NCBI GenBank assembly: GCA_944384155.1
Contig: CALWSG010000002.1
Location: 1 to 64,000 of the forward strand
Direction of reading: 5' to 3'
Source of the DNA: an uncultured Lachnospiraceae bacterium
GTDB lineage: Bacteria > Bacillota > Clostridia > Lachnospirales > Lachnospiraceae
DNA: 64,000 nt
Below are positions 56,278 to 64,000 of this stretch, piece after piece. The notes under the pieces are model-generated. The model saw nothing but the letters and a program-made list of their open reading frames with translations, had not been told where the DNA came from and ran no database searches. A program made the translations under genes and the position numbers. Numbering within the stretch: the stretch's first letter is position 1; the number at the start of each line of letters is the position of its first letter.

Positions 56278-57954
56278 ATGCTTTTAAATGTACACGTTAA
56301 AAATCTTGCCCTTATAGAAGAAGCGGAGATTTATTTTAAAGAGGGATTAAATATTTTATCGGGGGAAACGGGAGCAGGAAAGTCTATTATAATAGGCTCC
56401 ATCAATATTGCACTGGGAGGCAGGCTGCCAAAGGATATAGTGAGAGAAGGTGCAGAATATGGTCTTGTGGAACTGGTATTCGAGGGAATCTCAAAGGAGG
56501 CAGAGGAAAAGCTTAGGGAGCTTGATATATCCTTTGAGGATAATCAGATAATAATATCAAGAAAAATAGTAAACGGAAGAAGCACCATAAAAGTAAACGG
56601 TCAGACTGTTTCAGTAACATTATTAAGGGAAATCACATCACTGCTTATAGATATATACGGTCAGCATGACCATGAATCCCTGTTAAGCAGGAATAAGCAT
56701 CTTGATATACTTGACGAGTATGGCATGGTAAAGATTATGCCTGAGAGAGAAAAGGTAAGGAAGCTTTACGGCCAATATAAGGAATTGAGGGAAAAGCTTA
56801 AGGAGTTTAATCTGGACGAGGAAGAGAAAAACAAAGAAATGTCTTTTCTTGAGTTTCAGATAGGAGAGATAGAGGAAGCGTCACTAGTTCCCGGTGAGGA
56901 TGATTTGCTTGAGGAAGAGTATAAAAAAATGAGCCACTCAAAAAAAATAATAGAAGCATTAAATACTGTATATAAAGCAGTGGCAGGTGATGCAGAAGGT
57001 TCATTTGGGGAAGTGCTTGGTTACGGTATAAAGGAGCTTTCTCAGGTTATGGATTATGATGACAGAATAAAAGTATTTTACGACTCTCTTATGGACATGG
57101 ATTCCATATGTAATGACTTGTCAAGGGAAGTATCCTCATATATAGATGAAATGACATTTGACGATGAAAGGGTACATTATGTGTCGGAAAGACTTAATCT
57201 TATAAATAAGCTGAAGATGAAATACGGTATTACAATAGAACTTATTTTAGATAAGCTTTCCATGCTTAGGGAAAGGTATAATAAATTAAAAAATGCCGGG
57301 GAAGAGCTTGAAAATATAAAAGAGGAGCTTAAAAAGACAGAGGATAAGCTGAAAAGGCAATGTAAAAAATTAACAGAGGTAAGAATGATTGAGGCGGGAA
57401 AGCTTGAGAAAAATATTACTGAGGCATTGACTGACCTTAATTTCCTTGAGGTTAATTTTAAGATTAATTTTTCTAAGACAGATAATTACACATCAAAGGG
57501 AACAGATATTGCAGAATTTTATATTTCAACTAATAAAGGAGAGAAGCTTAAGCCTTTGTCGGAGGTGGCTTCAGGAGGTGAGCTGTCAAGAATAATGCTG
57601 GCACTTAAGACTATTATGGCAGGAAATGACGGCATTGATACTCTTATATTCGATGAGATAGATGCAGGAATAAGCGGTAGAACTGCACAAAAGGTATCGG
57701 AGAAGATGAAGCTTATCAGCAGAAACCATCAGGTTATGGCAATAACTCATCTGCCTCAGATAGCAGCAATGGCAGATAATCACTATCTTATAGAAAAATC
57801 TGTTAAAAACGGAAAAACAATTACCGAGATTAAGGAGCTTGATTATGAGTCATCTGTAATGGAGCTTGCAAGAATACTGGGAGGCATGGAAATTACTGAG
57901 ACGGTTATAAATAATGCAAGGGAAATGAAAAAACTGGCAAAGCAAGCAAAATGA
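56278..57954 (+). CDS. recN: DNA repair protein RecN
   Basis: SMC-like ATPase acting in double-strand break repair. The Walker A GETGAGKSIII is near residue 29, the ABC signature VASGGELSRIMLALK near 428, and Walker B LIFDEIDAGISG near 456. A long coiled coil lies between. 558 aa is normal for RecN. A terminator follows. Confidence 0.96.
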   Translation: MLLNVHVKNLALIEEAEIYFKEGLNILSGETGAGKSIIIGSINIALGGRLPKDIVREGAEYGLVELVFEGISKEAEEKLRELDISFEDNQIIISRKIVNGRSTIKVNGQTVSVTLLREITSLLIDIYGQHDHESLLSRNKHLDILDEYGMVKIMPEREKVRKLYGQYKELREKLKEFNLDEEEKNKEMSFLEFQIGEIEEASLVPGEDDLLEEEYKKMSHSKKIIEALNTVYKAVAGDAEGSFGEVLGYGIKELSQVMDYDDRIKVFYDSLMDMDSICNDLSREVSSYIDEMTFDDERVHYVSERLNLINKLKMKYGITIELILDKLSMLRERYNKLKNAGEELENIKEELKKTEDKLKRQCKKLTEVRMIEAGKLEKNITEALTDLNFLEVNFKINFSKTDNYTSKGTDIAEFYISTNKGEKLKPLSEVASGGELSRIMLALKTIMAGNDGIDTLIFDEIDAGISGRTAQKVSEKMKLISRNHQVMAITHLPQIAAMADNHYLIEKSVKNGKTITEIKELDYESSVMELARILGGMEITETVINNAREMKKLAKQAK

Positions 57955-57994
57955 TACAGTTTATATTACACTAAAATATACATACTACTTATTA

Positions 57995-58024
57995 AAGGAT
58001 AGGCTTTAGGCTTATCCTTTTTTA
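57995..58024 (+). terminator. Terminator after recN
   Basis: AAAGGATAGGC (57995-58005) pairs with GCTTATCCTTT (58011-58021, one wobble), followed by T's. It separates recN from spoIVB. Confidence 0.85.
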
Positions 58025-58065
58025 TATCACTGTAAGCTGTTTGCAATCGGAGGAGGAACCATATC

Positions 58066-59190
58066 ATGAGCAGGAGAAGTATGTATAGAAGGGTGTTAAT
58101 TATGCTGTTGCTTGTAAGTATTGTTTTTTTATTTTATTACGCTAAAATAAACATAGAAAAAAGGCTGCCTGACGGTATATCTGATTATATGGATAATTAC
58201 GTAAAAGACGGCTCGGACAATGATGGGTCTGAAAACTTAAATGTGGCAGCAAAAATATCAAATGGTATGGTTGTTTATCCCTGCGGTTTTCCTATAGGAG
58301 TTTATCTTGAGACAAACGGAGTTATGGTTATAGGAACAGGAACCATAGCAGGTATGGACGGGCTTACCTATGAGCCGTCTATGTCTAAAATACAGGCAGG
58401 GGATTATATAGTGGCAATAAATGATATAGATGTAAGCTCAAAAAACCAGCTTATTTTTCTCATAAATAAATACGGAGATGATGATATTATTCTTACAGTG
58501 AGAAGAAATAAAGAGCTTATAGATATAAAGATTTCGCCTATTAAGGTTTCAGACAATGAATATAAGCTTGGTATATGGGTAAGAGATGATTCACAGGGAA
58601 TAGGCACAATGACATACATTACAAGCGATAATGAGTTTGGTGCATTGGGACACGGAATAAGCGATGTTGATACGGGAGAGCTTTTAAATGCGGCAGGAGG
58701 AACATTATACGGAGCCAGCATATGGGGAATAAAAAAAGGAGAATCAGGAAGTCCCGGAGGACTTTACGGTGTCATCAGCTACGAGGATAAAAATATACTG
58801 GGAGAGATAAAACAAAACACAAGCATAGGAATATATGGTACAATAGATGCGGCGGAGGTTAAGGAAAAGTTTTCCCTTGAGCCTATGGAGGTTGGAACAA
58901 AGGAGGAAATCGCAGTTGGGAAAGCATATGTGAGAACATGTGTGTCAGGAAAGGTTGAGGATTATGAAATATATATAGAGAGTGTAGACTTAGACTGCGA
59001 TTCTAACAAGGGAATGGTAATTAAGATAACGGACAGAGAGCTTTTAAAGCTTACAAACGGCATAGTGCAGGGAATGAGCGGAAGTCCCATTATACAAAAT
59101 GGAAAGCTTATAGGAGCAGTGACACACGTATTTGTAAAGGATTCCACAAAAGGGTACGGAATATTTATAGAAACAATGCTTGAGGATTAA
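58066..59190 (+). CDS. spoIVB: SpoIVB serine peptidase
   Basis: Forespore-secreted S55 protease known to trigger pro-sigma-K processing. An N-terminal membrane helix (residues 7-26) precedes a PDZ domain containing IQAGDYIVAINDIDVSSKNQL (for location, near 108-128). Catalytic His is near residue 196 in LGHGISDVDTG and Ser near 338 in GMSGSPIIQNG. 374 aa is slightly shorter than in Bacillus. RBS GGAGGAGG is strong. Confidence 0.95.
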   Translation: MSRRSMYRRVLIMLLLVSIVFLFYYAKINIEKRLPDGISDYMDNYVKDGSDNDGSENLNVAAKISNGMVVYPCGFPIGVYLETNGVMVIGTGTIAGMDGLTYEPSMSKIQAGDYIVAINDIDVSSKNQLIFLINKYGDDDIILTVRRNKELIDIKISPIKVSDNEYKLGIWVRDDSQGIGTMTYITSDNEFGALGHGISDVDTGELLNAAGGTLYGASIWGIKKGESGSPGGLYGVISYEDKNILGEIKQNTSIGIYGTIDAAEVKEKFSLEPMEVGTKEEIAVGKAYVRTCVSGKVEDYEIYIESVDLDCDSNKGMVIKITDRELLKLTNGIVQGMSGSPIIQNGKLIGAVTHVFVKDSTKGYGIFIETMLED

Positions 59191-59226
59191 ATGCAGAAGC
59201 GATGCCGTGGGATTAGGAGGCAGATT

Positions 59227-60141
59227 ATGACAATACAGCAAATAAGGTATGCGGTAGCCATAGCAGACTGCAATTCAATAAATGAAGCGGCAAAGAGTCT
59301 GTTTATATCACAGCCAAGTCTTTCAAATGCAGTGAGGGAGTTAGAGGAGGAGCTGGAAATAGAAATATTTTTAAGGACAAGCAGAGGTGTTACTGTAACA
59401 GGAAAGGGCATGGAATTTTTATCATACGCAAGGCAGCTTTTAGAGCAGTATGAGATAATGCGGGAAAGATTTATTGACAAAAATGCAGGAAAAAAGAAAT
59501 TCAGTGTTTCCATGCAGCATTATTCCTTTGCAGTAAAGGCGTTTGTACAGATAGTAAAGGAGTTTGACACGGGAGAGTATGAATTTGCAGTATATGAGAC
59601 AAAGACATATGAGGTTATTGAAAATGTAAAAAATTATATAAGTGAGCTTGGGATTCTTTTTATAAACAGCTTTAACGAGCGTATATTAAAGAAGTACTTT
59701 CAGGATAACAGCTTAGAGTTCACAGAGCTTTTTTGCTGCAAAACCTACGTATATCTTTGGAACCGGCATCCTTTGGCAGACAGGGAGATTATAACCATGG
59801 AGGAGCTTCAGGAATATCCCTGCCTTGCCTTTGAACAGGGGAAAAACAATTCCTTGTTTTTATCTGAGGAAATGCTTAGTGATTACAAATATAAAAAAAT
59901 TATAAGAGCAAATGACAGGGCAACAATGCTTAATCTTATGGTTGGTTTAAACGGATATACATTATGCTCCGGCATAATATGTGATGAGCTTAACGGCAAT
60001 AATTACAGGGCAGTTCCTCTGGATGTTAAGGAAACCATGACAATAGGATATGTAAAGGTTAAGGGAATGGGACTTAGCAAAATAGGGGAAAGATACATAG
60101 AGGAGCTGTCTAAGTATAAAGAGCTTGTTCTTAAAGACTAA
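59227..60141 (+). CDS. LysR-family transcriptional regulator
   Basis: 304 aa from ATG 59227, served by AGGAGG at about 59216; an ATG at 59191 abuts the spoIVB stop and is less likely. The winged HTH is in QQIRYAVAIADCNSINEAAKSLFISQPSLSNAVRELEEEL (for location, residues 4-43). The C-terminal effector domain is complete. It sits between spoIVB and spo0A, normally adjacent genes. Effector and targets are unknown. Confidence 0.9.
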   Translation: MTIQQIRYAVAIADCNSINEAAKSLFISQPSLSNAVRELEEELEIEIFLRTSRGVTVTGKGMEFLSYARQLLEQYEIMRERFIDKNAGKKKFSVSMQHYSFAVKAFVQIVKEFDTGEYEFAVYETKTYEVIENVKNYISELGILFINSFNERILKKYFQDNSLEFTELFCCKTYVYLWNRHPLADREIITMEELQEYPCLAFEQGKNNSLFLSEEMLSDYKYKKIIRANDRATMLNLMVGLNGYTLCSGIICDELNGNNYRAVPLDVKETMTIGYVKVKGMGLSKIGERYIEELSKYKELVLKD

Positions 60142-60274
60142 AAGAACAGAGTTGAATTTTTACTTGGTTTTTACACTGGTTTTACCGTGAATTTGTTTTT
60201 GCATTATACAATCCATTTCGTTGAATAATTACTTAAAGCGACATAAAATCAGAATGAAATGGAGGATTTTTCAA

Positions 60275-61078
60275 GTGGAAAATGTAGTAAATGTTGCCAT
60301 AGCAGATGATAACGAGAGAATAGTTAAGATTCTTGACGATTTACTGAGTGGTGATTCTGAAATAAGAGTGGTAGGAAAGGCGAAAAATGGTGAGGAGGCA
60401 TATAATATTATAAAAAAGGAAAAACCGGATGTGGTTCTTCTTGATATAATTATGCCGAAACTTGACGGACTTACGGTTATGGATAAGGTAAACAAGGACA
60501 AAACCATAGATAAGCATCCTGCATTTGTGGTTATGAGTGCCATAGGTCAGGAGGCTATAACAGATGATGCCTTTAATATGGGAGCAAATTACTATATTAT
60601 GAAACCCTTTGATAATGAAATAGTCCTAAACAGAATAAAAAGTATTAAAAACAACAGTGCAAAAAAATTTCACGAGGGAAGAAAAGTCAACCCAAATGAG
60701 ACAAAGGTAGATTATATAGAAAGAAATCTTGAGGCTGATGTGACAAGTATTATACATGAGGTGGGAGTTCCGGCGCACATTAAGGGATATCAGTATCTTC
60801 GTGATGCGATTATGATGAGTGTAAATGATATGGAAATGCTTAATTCCATAACAAAAATATTATATCCCACAATAGCAAAGAAAAACGGAACTACTTCAAG
60901 CCGTGTGGAGAGAGCTATAAGACACGCCATAGAGGTGGCATGGAACAGGGGAAAAATGGATACCATAGAGGAGCTTTTCGGATATACCATTAACATGGGA
61001 AAGGGTAAGCCTACAAACTCTGAATTTATAGCACTGATTGCTGATAAAATAAGGCTTGAGTATAAGATAAGAAATTAG
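60275..61078 (+). CDS. spo0A: Sporulation master regulator Spo0A
   Basis: Response regulator. The receiver domain has the acidic pair Asp11-Asp12 (AIADDN), the phosphoacceptor near Asp56 in [13 protein letters not shown] and the conserved Lys in IMKPFD near residue 110. The C-terminal Spo0A DNA-binding domain has [13 protein letters not shown] and the recognition helix [20 protein letters not shown] 60275 with GGAGGA at 60261-60266 gives 267 aa, the usual length; the longer frame from 60221 is rejected. Likely acts at the spoIIG promoter at 15997. Confidence 0.97.
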   Translation: MENVVNVAIADDNERIVKILDDLLSGDSEIRVVGKAKNGEEAYNIIKKEKPDVVLLDIIMPKLDGLTVMDKVNKDKTIDKHPAFVVMSAIGQEAITDDAFNMGANYYIMKPFDNEIVLNRIKSIKNNSAKKFHEGRKVNPNETKVDYIERNLEADVTSIIHEVGVPAHIKGYQYLRDAIMMSVNDMEMLNSITKILYPTIAKKNGTTSSRVERAIRHAIEVAWNRGKMDTIEELFGYTINMGKGKPTNSEFIALIADKIRLEYKIRN

Positions 61079-61193
61079 TAAAATAATAGAAAAACCTCTT
61101 TATATATTGGGAAATTTATGATAAAATATTGTATAGTTAAAGAAAATGTCAGATACCTTTTTTAACGTATACAATATTGTTTGGAGGAAGCGT

Positions 61194-62639
61194 ATGAAGA
61201 AAGTATTATTTGTAGCGTCGGAGTCAGTGCCTTTTATAAAAACAGGAGGTTTGGCAGATGTTGTAGGTTCTCTGCCAAAGAGTTTTGATAAAAATGAAAT
61301 TGACTGCCGTGTAATTATTCCGAAATATAAATGTATGGACGGAAAATTTTTGGAAAATCTTGAATATGTAACACATTTTTACATGGATTTAAACTGGAGA
61401 AGCCAGTATGTAGGCGTGTTTAGAACTGTCTGTGACGGCGTGACCGTATATATGATAGACAATGAATATTATTTTAGCGGTCCTAAGCCATATGGAGATA
61501 TATGCTATGATTTGGAGAAGTTTGCATTTTTCTCAAGAGCAGCACTTTCAATCCTTCCTGTAATTGATTTCAGACCGGATATTATACATTGCCATGACTG
61601 GCAGACAGGACTTATACCTGTATACCTGAAGGATTGCTTTGCCCAAAGTGATTTTTACAGGGGCATTAAATCCATTATGACAATACATAATCTTAAGTTT
61701 CAGGGAATATGGGACGTAAACACCATGAAGGATATTGCAGGACTTGCCGATTCTTACTTTACAATAGATAAGCTGAAGCATGGAAAGGACGGCAATTATT
61801 TAAAGGGCGGAATAGTCTATGCAGATTATGTAACAACCGTAAGTAATACATATGCAGAGGAAATTAAAACTCCGTTTTTTGGAGAGGGACTTGACGGTCT
61901 TATGCGGGCAAGAAGCAACTGTCTTAGAGGCATTGTAAACGGAATAGACTATGATGAATATAATCCTGAAACAGATAAGTATATCGAAAAGAATTATAAT
62001 ATAGATACCTTCCGTAAGGAAAAGGTGAAGAATAAAAGAGCATTGCAGCAGGAGCTGGGACTTGAGGTAAATGACAGAAAGTTTATGATAGGACTTGTAT
62101 CAAGGCTTACAGATCAGAAGGGACTTGACTTAATTAACTGCGTTATGGATGAGATTTGTGCAGAGGATGTGCAGTTTGTTGTGCTTGGAACGGGAGAGGA
62201 AAGATATGAGAATATGTTCAGGCACTACGCATGGAAATACGGCGGAAGAGTATCTGCAAACATTTATTATTCGGAAGCCATGTCCCACAAGATATATGCT
62301 TCCTGCGATGCATTTCTAATGCCGTCACTGTTTGAGCCGTGCGGATTAAGCCAGCTTATGAGTCTTAGATACGGAACAGTGCCTATTGTAAGGGAAACGG
62401 GAGGACTTAAGGATACAGTTGAGCCGTATAACGAATATGATTCAACAGGAACAGGCTTTTCCTTTGCAAATTACAATGCACATGAAATGCTTGGAATTAT
62501 TAATTATGCTAAGTCAGTATACTACAATAAAAAACGTGAGTGGAACAAGATAATAGACAGGGGAATGGCGAAGGACTTCTCATGGAAAACGTCAGCAAAA
62601 GAATATGAAAATTTATACAGCCAGATTCTTGGCTGGTAG
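61194..62639 (+). CDS. glgA: Glycogen synthase (ADP-glucose type, GT5)
   Basis: 481 aa from ATG 61194 with GGAGGA upstream. The ADP-glucose-binding KTGGLADV is at residues 15-22, HCHDWQTGLIP near 133 and the C-terminal PSLFEPCGLSQLMSLRYGT near 377. It adds ADP-glucose to growing alpha-1,4-glucan. No other glg gene is adjacent. Glycogen storage is consistent with sporulating clostridia. Confidence 0.95.
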   Translation: MKKVLFVASESVPFIKTGGLADVVGSLPKSFDKNEIDCRVIIPKYKCMDGKFLENLEYVTHFYMDLNWRSQYVGVFRTVCDGVTVYMIDNEYYFSGPKPYGDICYDLEKFAFFSRAALSILPVIDFRPDIIHCHDWQTGLIPVYLKDCFAQSDFYRGIKSIMTIHNLKFQGIWDVNTMKDIAGLADSYFTIDKLKHGKDGNYLKGGIVYADYVTTVSNTYAEEIKTPFFGEGLDGLMRARSNCLRGIVNGIDYDEYNPETDKYIEKNYNIDTFRKEKVKNKRALQQELGLEVNDRKFMIGLVSRLTDQKGLDLINCVMDEICAEDVQFVVLGTGEERYENMFRHYAWKYGGRVSANIYYSEAMSHKIYASCDAFLMPSLFEPCGLSQLMSLRYGTVPIVRETGGLKDTVEPYNEYDSTGTGFSFANYNAHEMLGIINYAKSVYYNKKREWNKIIDRGMAKDFSWKTSAKEYENLYSQILGW

Positions 62640-62640
62640 A

Positions 62641-62681
62641 AAAAATGTGCTTCAAAGCATTTAGCTTTGAAGCACATTTTT
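62641..62681. terminator. Perfect 18-bp bidirectional terminator between glgA and the ArsR-like gene
   Basis: AAAAATGTGCTTCAAAGC (62641-62658) and GCTTTGAAGCACATTTTT (62664-62681) pair completely around a 5-nt loop. The stop codon of the minus-strand gene (62661-62663) falls in the loop. Confidence 0.93.
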
Positions 62682-63590
62682 AGTTTCGTAAAAAGCTTTC
62701 ATTACAATGCCCTGGGGATAGTCTCCAAAATCTTTGCCGAATAATGTAATACCGCCCTTGGTAGATGTTCTGTCCTGACAGGAAATTACAAGGTCAATAA
62801 GAATGCTGCCATCAGAGTCTTTTAAAAGATTGTCAATATTATAGTCAGAGCCGTCAAGCCCGTTTATAAAAGTACCGTCTCTGCCAATTGATATTGTTAT
62901 AAGCTCGCCATACTGACCGTAAGACCACCATTCAGGTGTGAATTTGCCTCTGTGGTCATCAAATTCACCGGGACAGTCATATCTGCCAAGGAAGCTATTT
63001 CCATTAAAAAAGTCAATGGCAGTAGGGTAATCCTTTGCTATAAATGGCCCTTCACCGGCTATTTCAAAGGAAAGCTGTATTTCTGTGAGAATATGCTCTT
63101 CTTTGAGAGGGTTTGGAAATGAATATGACACAAATCCGTCGGTAAACCACATAAGCTGTGCATTAAAACGTTCCGGATACATAAAGAAATGAGGAATATC
63201 AAAATCAAACAGCGGCTGTTCCTTATCACACAGACCGCAGGTAGGATTTATGCTGCACCGTGAGAATTGTCCCACATTAAATTCAAGCTGAACGAATTTT
63301 CCCGATAAAGTTTTGTCTATTAAGTCTATAACGATTTTGGATTGGGCAATGGAGCAAAGCTTTTGCGTACCATGACCTATGGAATGAAGCTTAATATTTA
63401 CAAGACCGCAGTCTGACAGCTTTTTCATATGTGATGTAAGGGCACCGTTTGATATATTTAAGGATTTTGCAAGGGTGTCCATATTCATATATTTACAATT
63501 TTGCAAAAGCTCAATGATTTTCATTCTGGTAGGAGACGACAGGGCATCAAATAAAAGTCTGCCTGACTCAAGATTATTTAGATAAATCAT
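62661..63590 (-). CDS. ArsR-like winged-helix transcriptional regulator with large C-terminal domain
   Basis: About 309 aa from ATG 63590 (frame open to 63629; the RBS is unclear, AAAGG is 13 nt upstream). An N-terminal winged helix reads LFDALSSPTRMKIIELLQNC and TLAKSLNISNGALTSHMKKL. The remaining ~220 residues are not a standard ArsR domain. They include a Cys cluster near 120 (CSINPTCGLC) and a beta-rich segment that may bind a ligand, perhaps a sugar. It is divergent from a lipoprotein gene, which suggests it controls an uptake operon. Confidence 0.82.
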   Translation of the reverse strand: MIYLNNLESGRLLFDALSSPTRMKIIELLQNCKYMNMDTLAKSLNISNGALTSHMKKLSDCGLVNIKLHSIGHGTQKLCSIAQSKIVIDLIDKTLSGKFVQLEFNVGQFSRCSINPTCGLCDKEQPLFDFDIPHFFMYPERFNAQLMWFTDGFVSYSFPNPLKEEHILTEIQLSFEIAGEGPFIAKDYPTAIDFFNGNSFLGRYDCPGEFDDHRGKFTPEWWSYGQYGELITISIGRDGTFINGLDGSDYNIDNLLKDSDGSILIDLVISCQDRTSTKGGITLFGKDFGDYPQGIVMKAFYETKNVLQS

Positions 63591-63634
63591 AAACAGTACC
63601 ACGCCTTTCTGCATTTTGGCAAAAAACAAAATGT

Positions 63635-63775
63635 TTTTAGTTTTTTAAATATTTTTTATATTTAAGTAAAATTTATCATTTATGCAGGGATTTGTCAATA
63701 GCTTGATTATTTGGAAATCTTTTGGTATGGAAAATTCTAAAATATAAAAAGCAAATATTTTATATAAAACTAAAA
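63635..63775. promoter_or_regulatory. Inverted operator-like AT elements between the regulator and lipoprotein genes
   Basis: TTTTAGTTTTTTAAATATTT (from 63635) and its inverted relative AAATATTTTATATAAAACTA (from 63753) form two copies in opposite orientation. They sit upstream of the two divergent genes. Candidate binding sites for the ArsR-like protein. Confidence 0.4.
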
Positions 63776-63802
63776 TGGTTTAGAAAAAAATAAAATAATA
63801 TA

Positions 63803-63831
63803 TTGACGAAATGTAGGCCTTGGTATATGAT
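63803..63831 (+). promoter_or_regulatory. Promoter of the lipoprotein gene
   Basis: TTGACG (63803-63808), 17 bp, TATGAT (63826-63831). A perfect palindrome GTATATGATATAC (63823-63835) covers the -10 and could be an operator. Confidence 0.65.
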
Positions 63832-63864
63832 ATACATAAAATTATGATAAAATGGAGGATAAAA

Positions 63865-64000
63865 ATGAGGAAGCAAAAACTTATAATGAATTGTAAAAAA
63901 GCAGTTTCTCTTATTATGGCGTCTGTCATGGTGCTTTCCATTGCGGCCTGCGGCGGCGGTGATGAGGGCGAAAAGGAAACTACGGAAAAACAGACTGAGG
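63865..64000 (+). CDS. Start of a lipoprotein gene, truncated by window end
   Basis: ATG 63865 with GGAGG at 63854-63858. It reads MRKQKLIMNCKKAVSLIMAS, a basic start and hydrophobic segment, then a lipobox with IAAC and a Gly/Glu/Thr-rich linker. This is typical of a substrate-binding lipoprotein of an ABC importer. Only 45 codons are visible, so the substrate is unknown. Lgt, encoded at 1964, would modify the lipobox cysteine. Confidence 0.82.
   Translation, partial: MRKQKLIMNCKKAVSLIMASVMVLSIAACGGGDEGEKETTEKQTE

Noticed and set aside
57959..57988. Sigma-G/F-like promoter GTTTA-N18-CATACTA before spoIVB
   Set aside because: Its start would fall directly at the terminator at 57995, which would stop transcription before spoIVB.
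60181..60210. TTTACC-N18-TATACA as a spo0A promoter
   Set aside because: Weak -35 and long spacer, and no clear 0A box or sigma-H elements; not strong enough to list.
1..64000. CRISPR arrays, rRNA and tRNA genes
   Set aside because: No regularly spaced identical repeats and no rRNA- or tRNA-like sequence were seen in the gaps; the coding density leaves little room.

Overview
The window reads as chromosome of a low-GC, endospore-forming Gram-positive bacterium of the class Clostridia. Lachnospiraceae is the best guess, inferred from gene content and not proven. Supporting signs are AGA/AGG-dominated arginine codons, a full sporulation set (spoIIGA-sigE, spoIIIAA-AH, spoIVB, spo0A), a meso-diaminopimelate dehydrogenase, a eukaryotic-type NADP isocitrate dehydrogenase and a T-box leader.

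Layout. 1-771 is the 3' end of a tyrosine recombinase, probably the edge of an integrated element beside ychF. 849-2854 holds ychF and lgt. 2997-15860 is the division and cell-wall cluster: a MraZ operator, mraZ, rsmH, ftsL, two class B PBPs, mraY, murD, ftsW/spoVE, murA, divIB and ftsZ. 16057-17648 is the spoIIGA-sigE pair, where SpoIIGA matures pro-sigma-E. 17847-29934 is more accessory: a subtilisin-like protease, a CtpE-type P-ATPase with an unusual tail, icd, a DUF1653 protein, a 1234-residue Ig-like (Big_2) surface protein and two zinc-ribbon membrane proteins. 30074-40980 mixes rlmH, a large ECF-like sigma factor, a HAD hydrolase, ddh, fabF, an M32 carboxypeptidase, a T-box-controlled trpD, a CmpB-type membrane protein and an iron-dependent alcohol dehydrogenase.

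40989-44529 looks acquired or disturbed. It has a frameshifted MerR gene, a second CtpE-type ATPase with different arginine codon use, and a PspC gene whose leader carries a palindromic block between 12-bp direct repeats. 44681-49741 is the complete spoIIIA operon behind a sigma-E-like promoter. 49823-61078 is a dense forward run: asp23-like gene, nusB, xseAB, ispA, dxs, nadK, argR, recN, spoIVB, a LysR regulator and spo0A. The window ends with glgA, an ArsR-like regulator and the divergent start of a lipoprotein gene.

The genes connect through sporulation. Spo0A should activate spoIIG, whose promoter has a 0A-like box over its -35 and a long spacer. Sigma-E should then drive spoIIIA. The least explained parts are the extended sigma factor, the palindromic insertion upstream of pspC, the hairpin/small-ORF arrangement between the two PBPs, and the ATPase tail. 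Starts were moved inward from the longest reading frame wherever a ribosome-binding site and family alignment argued for it.
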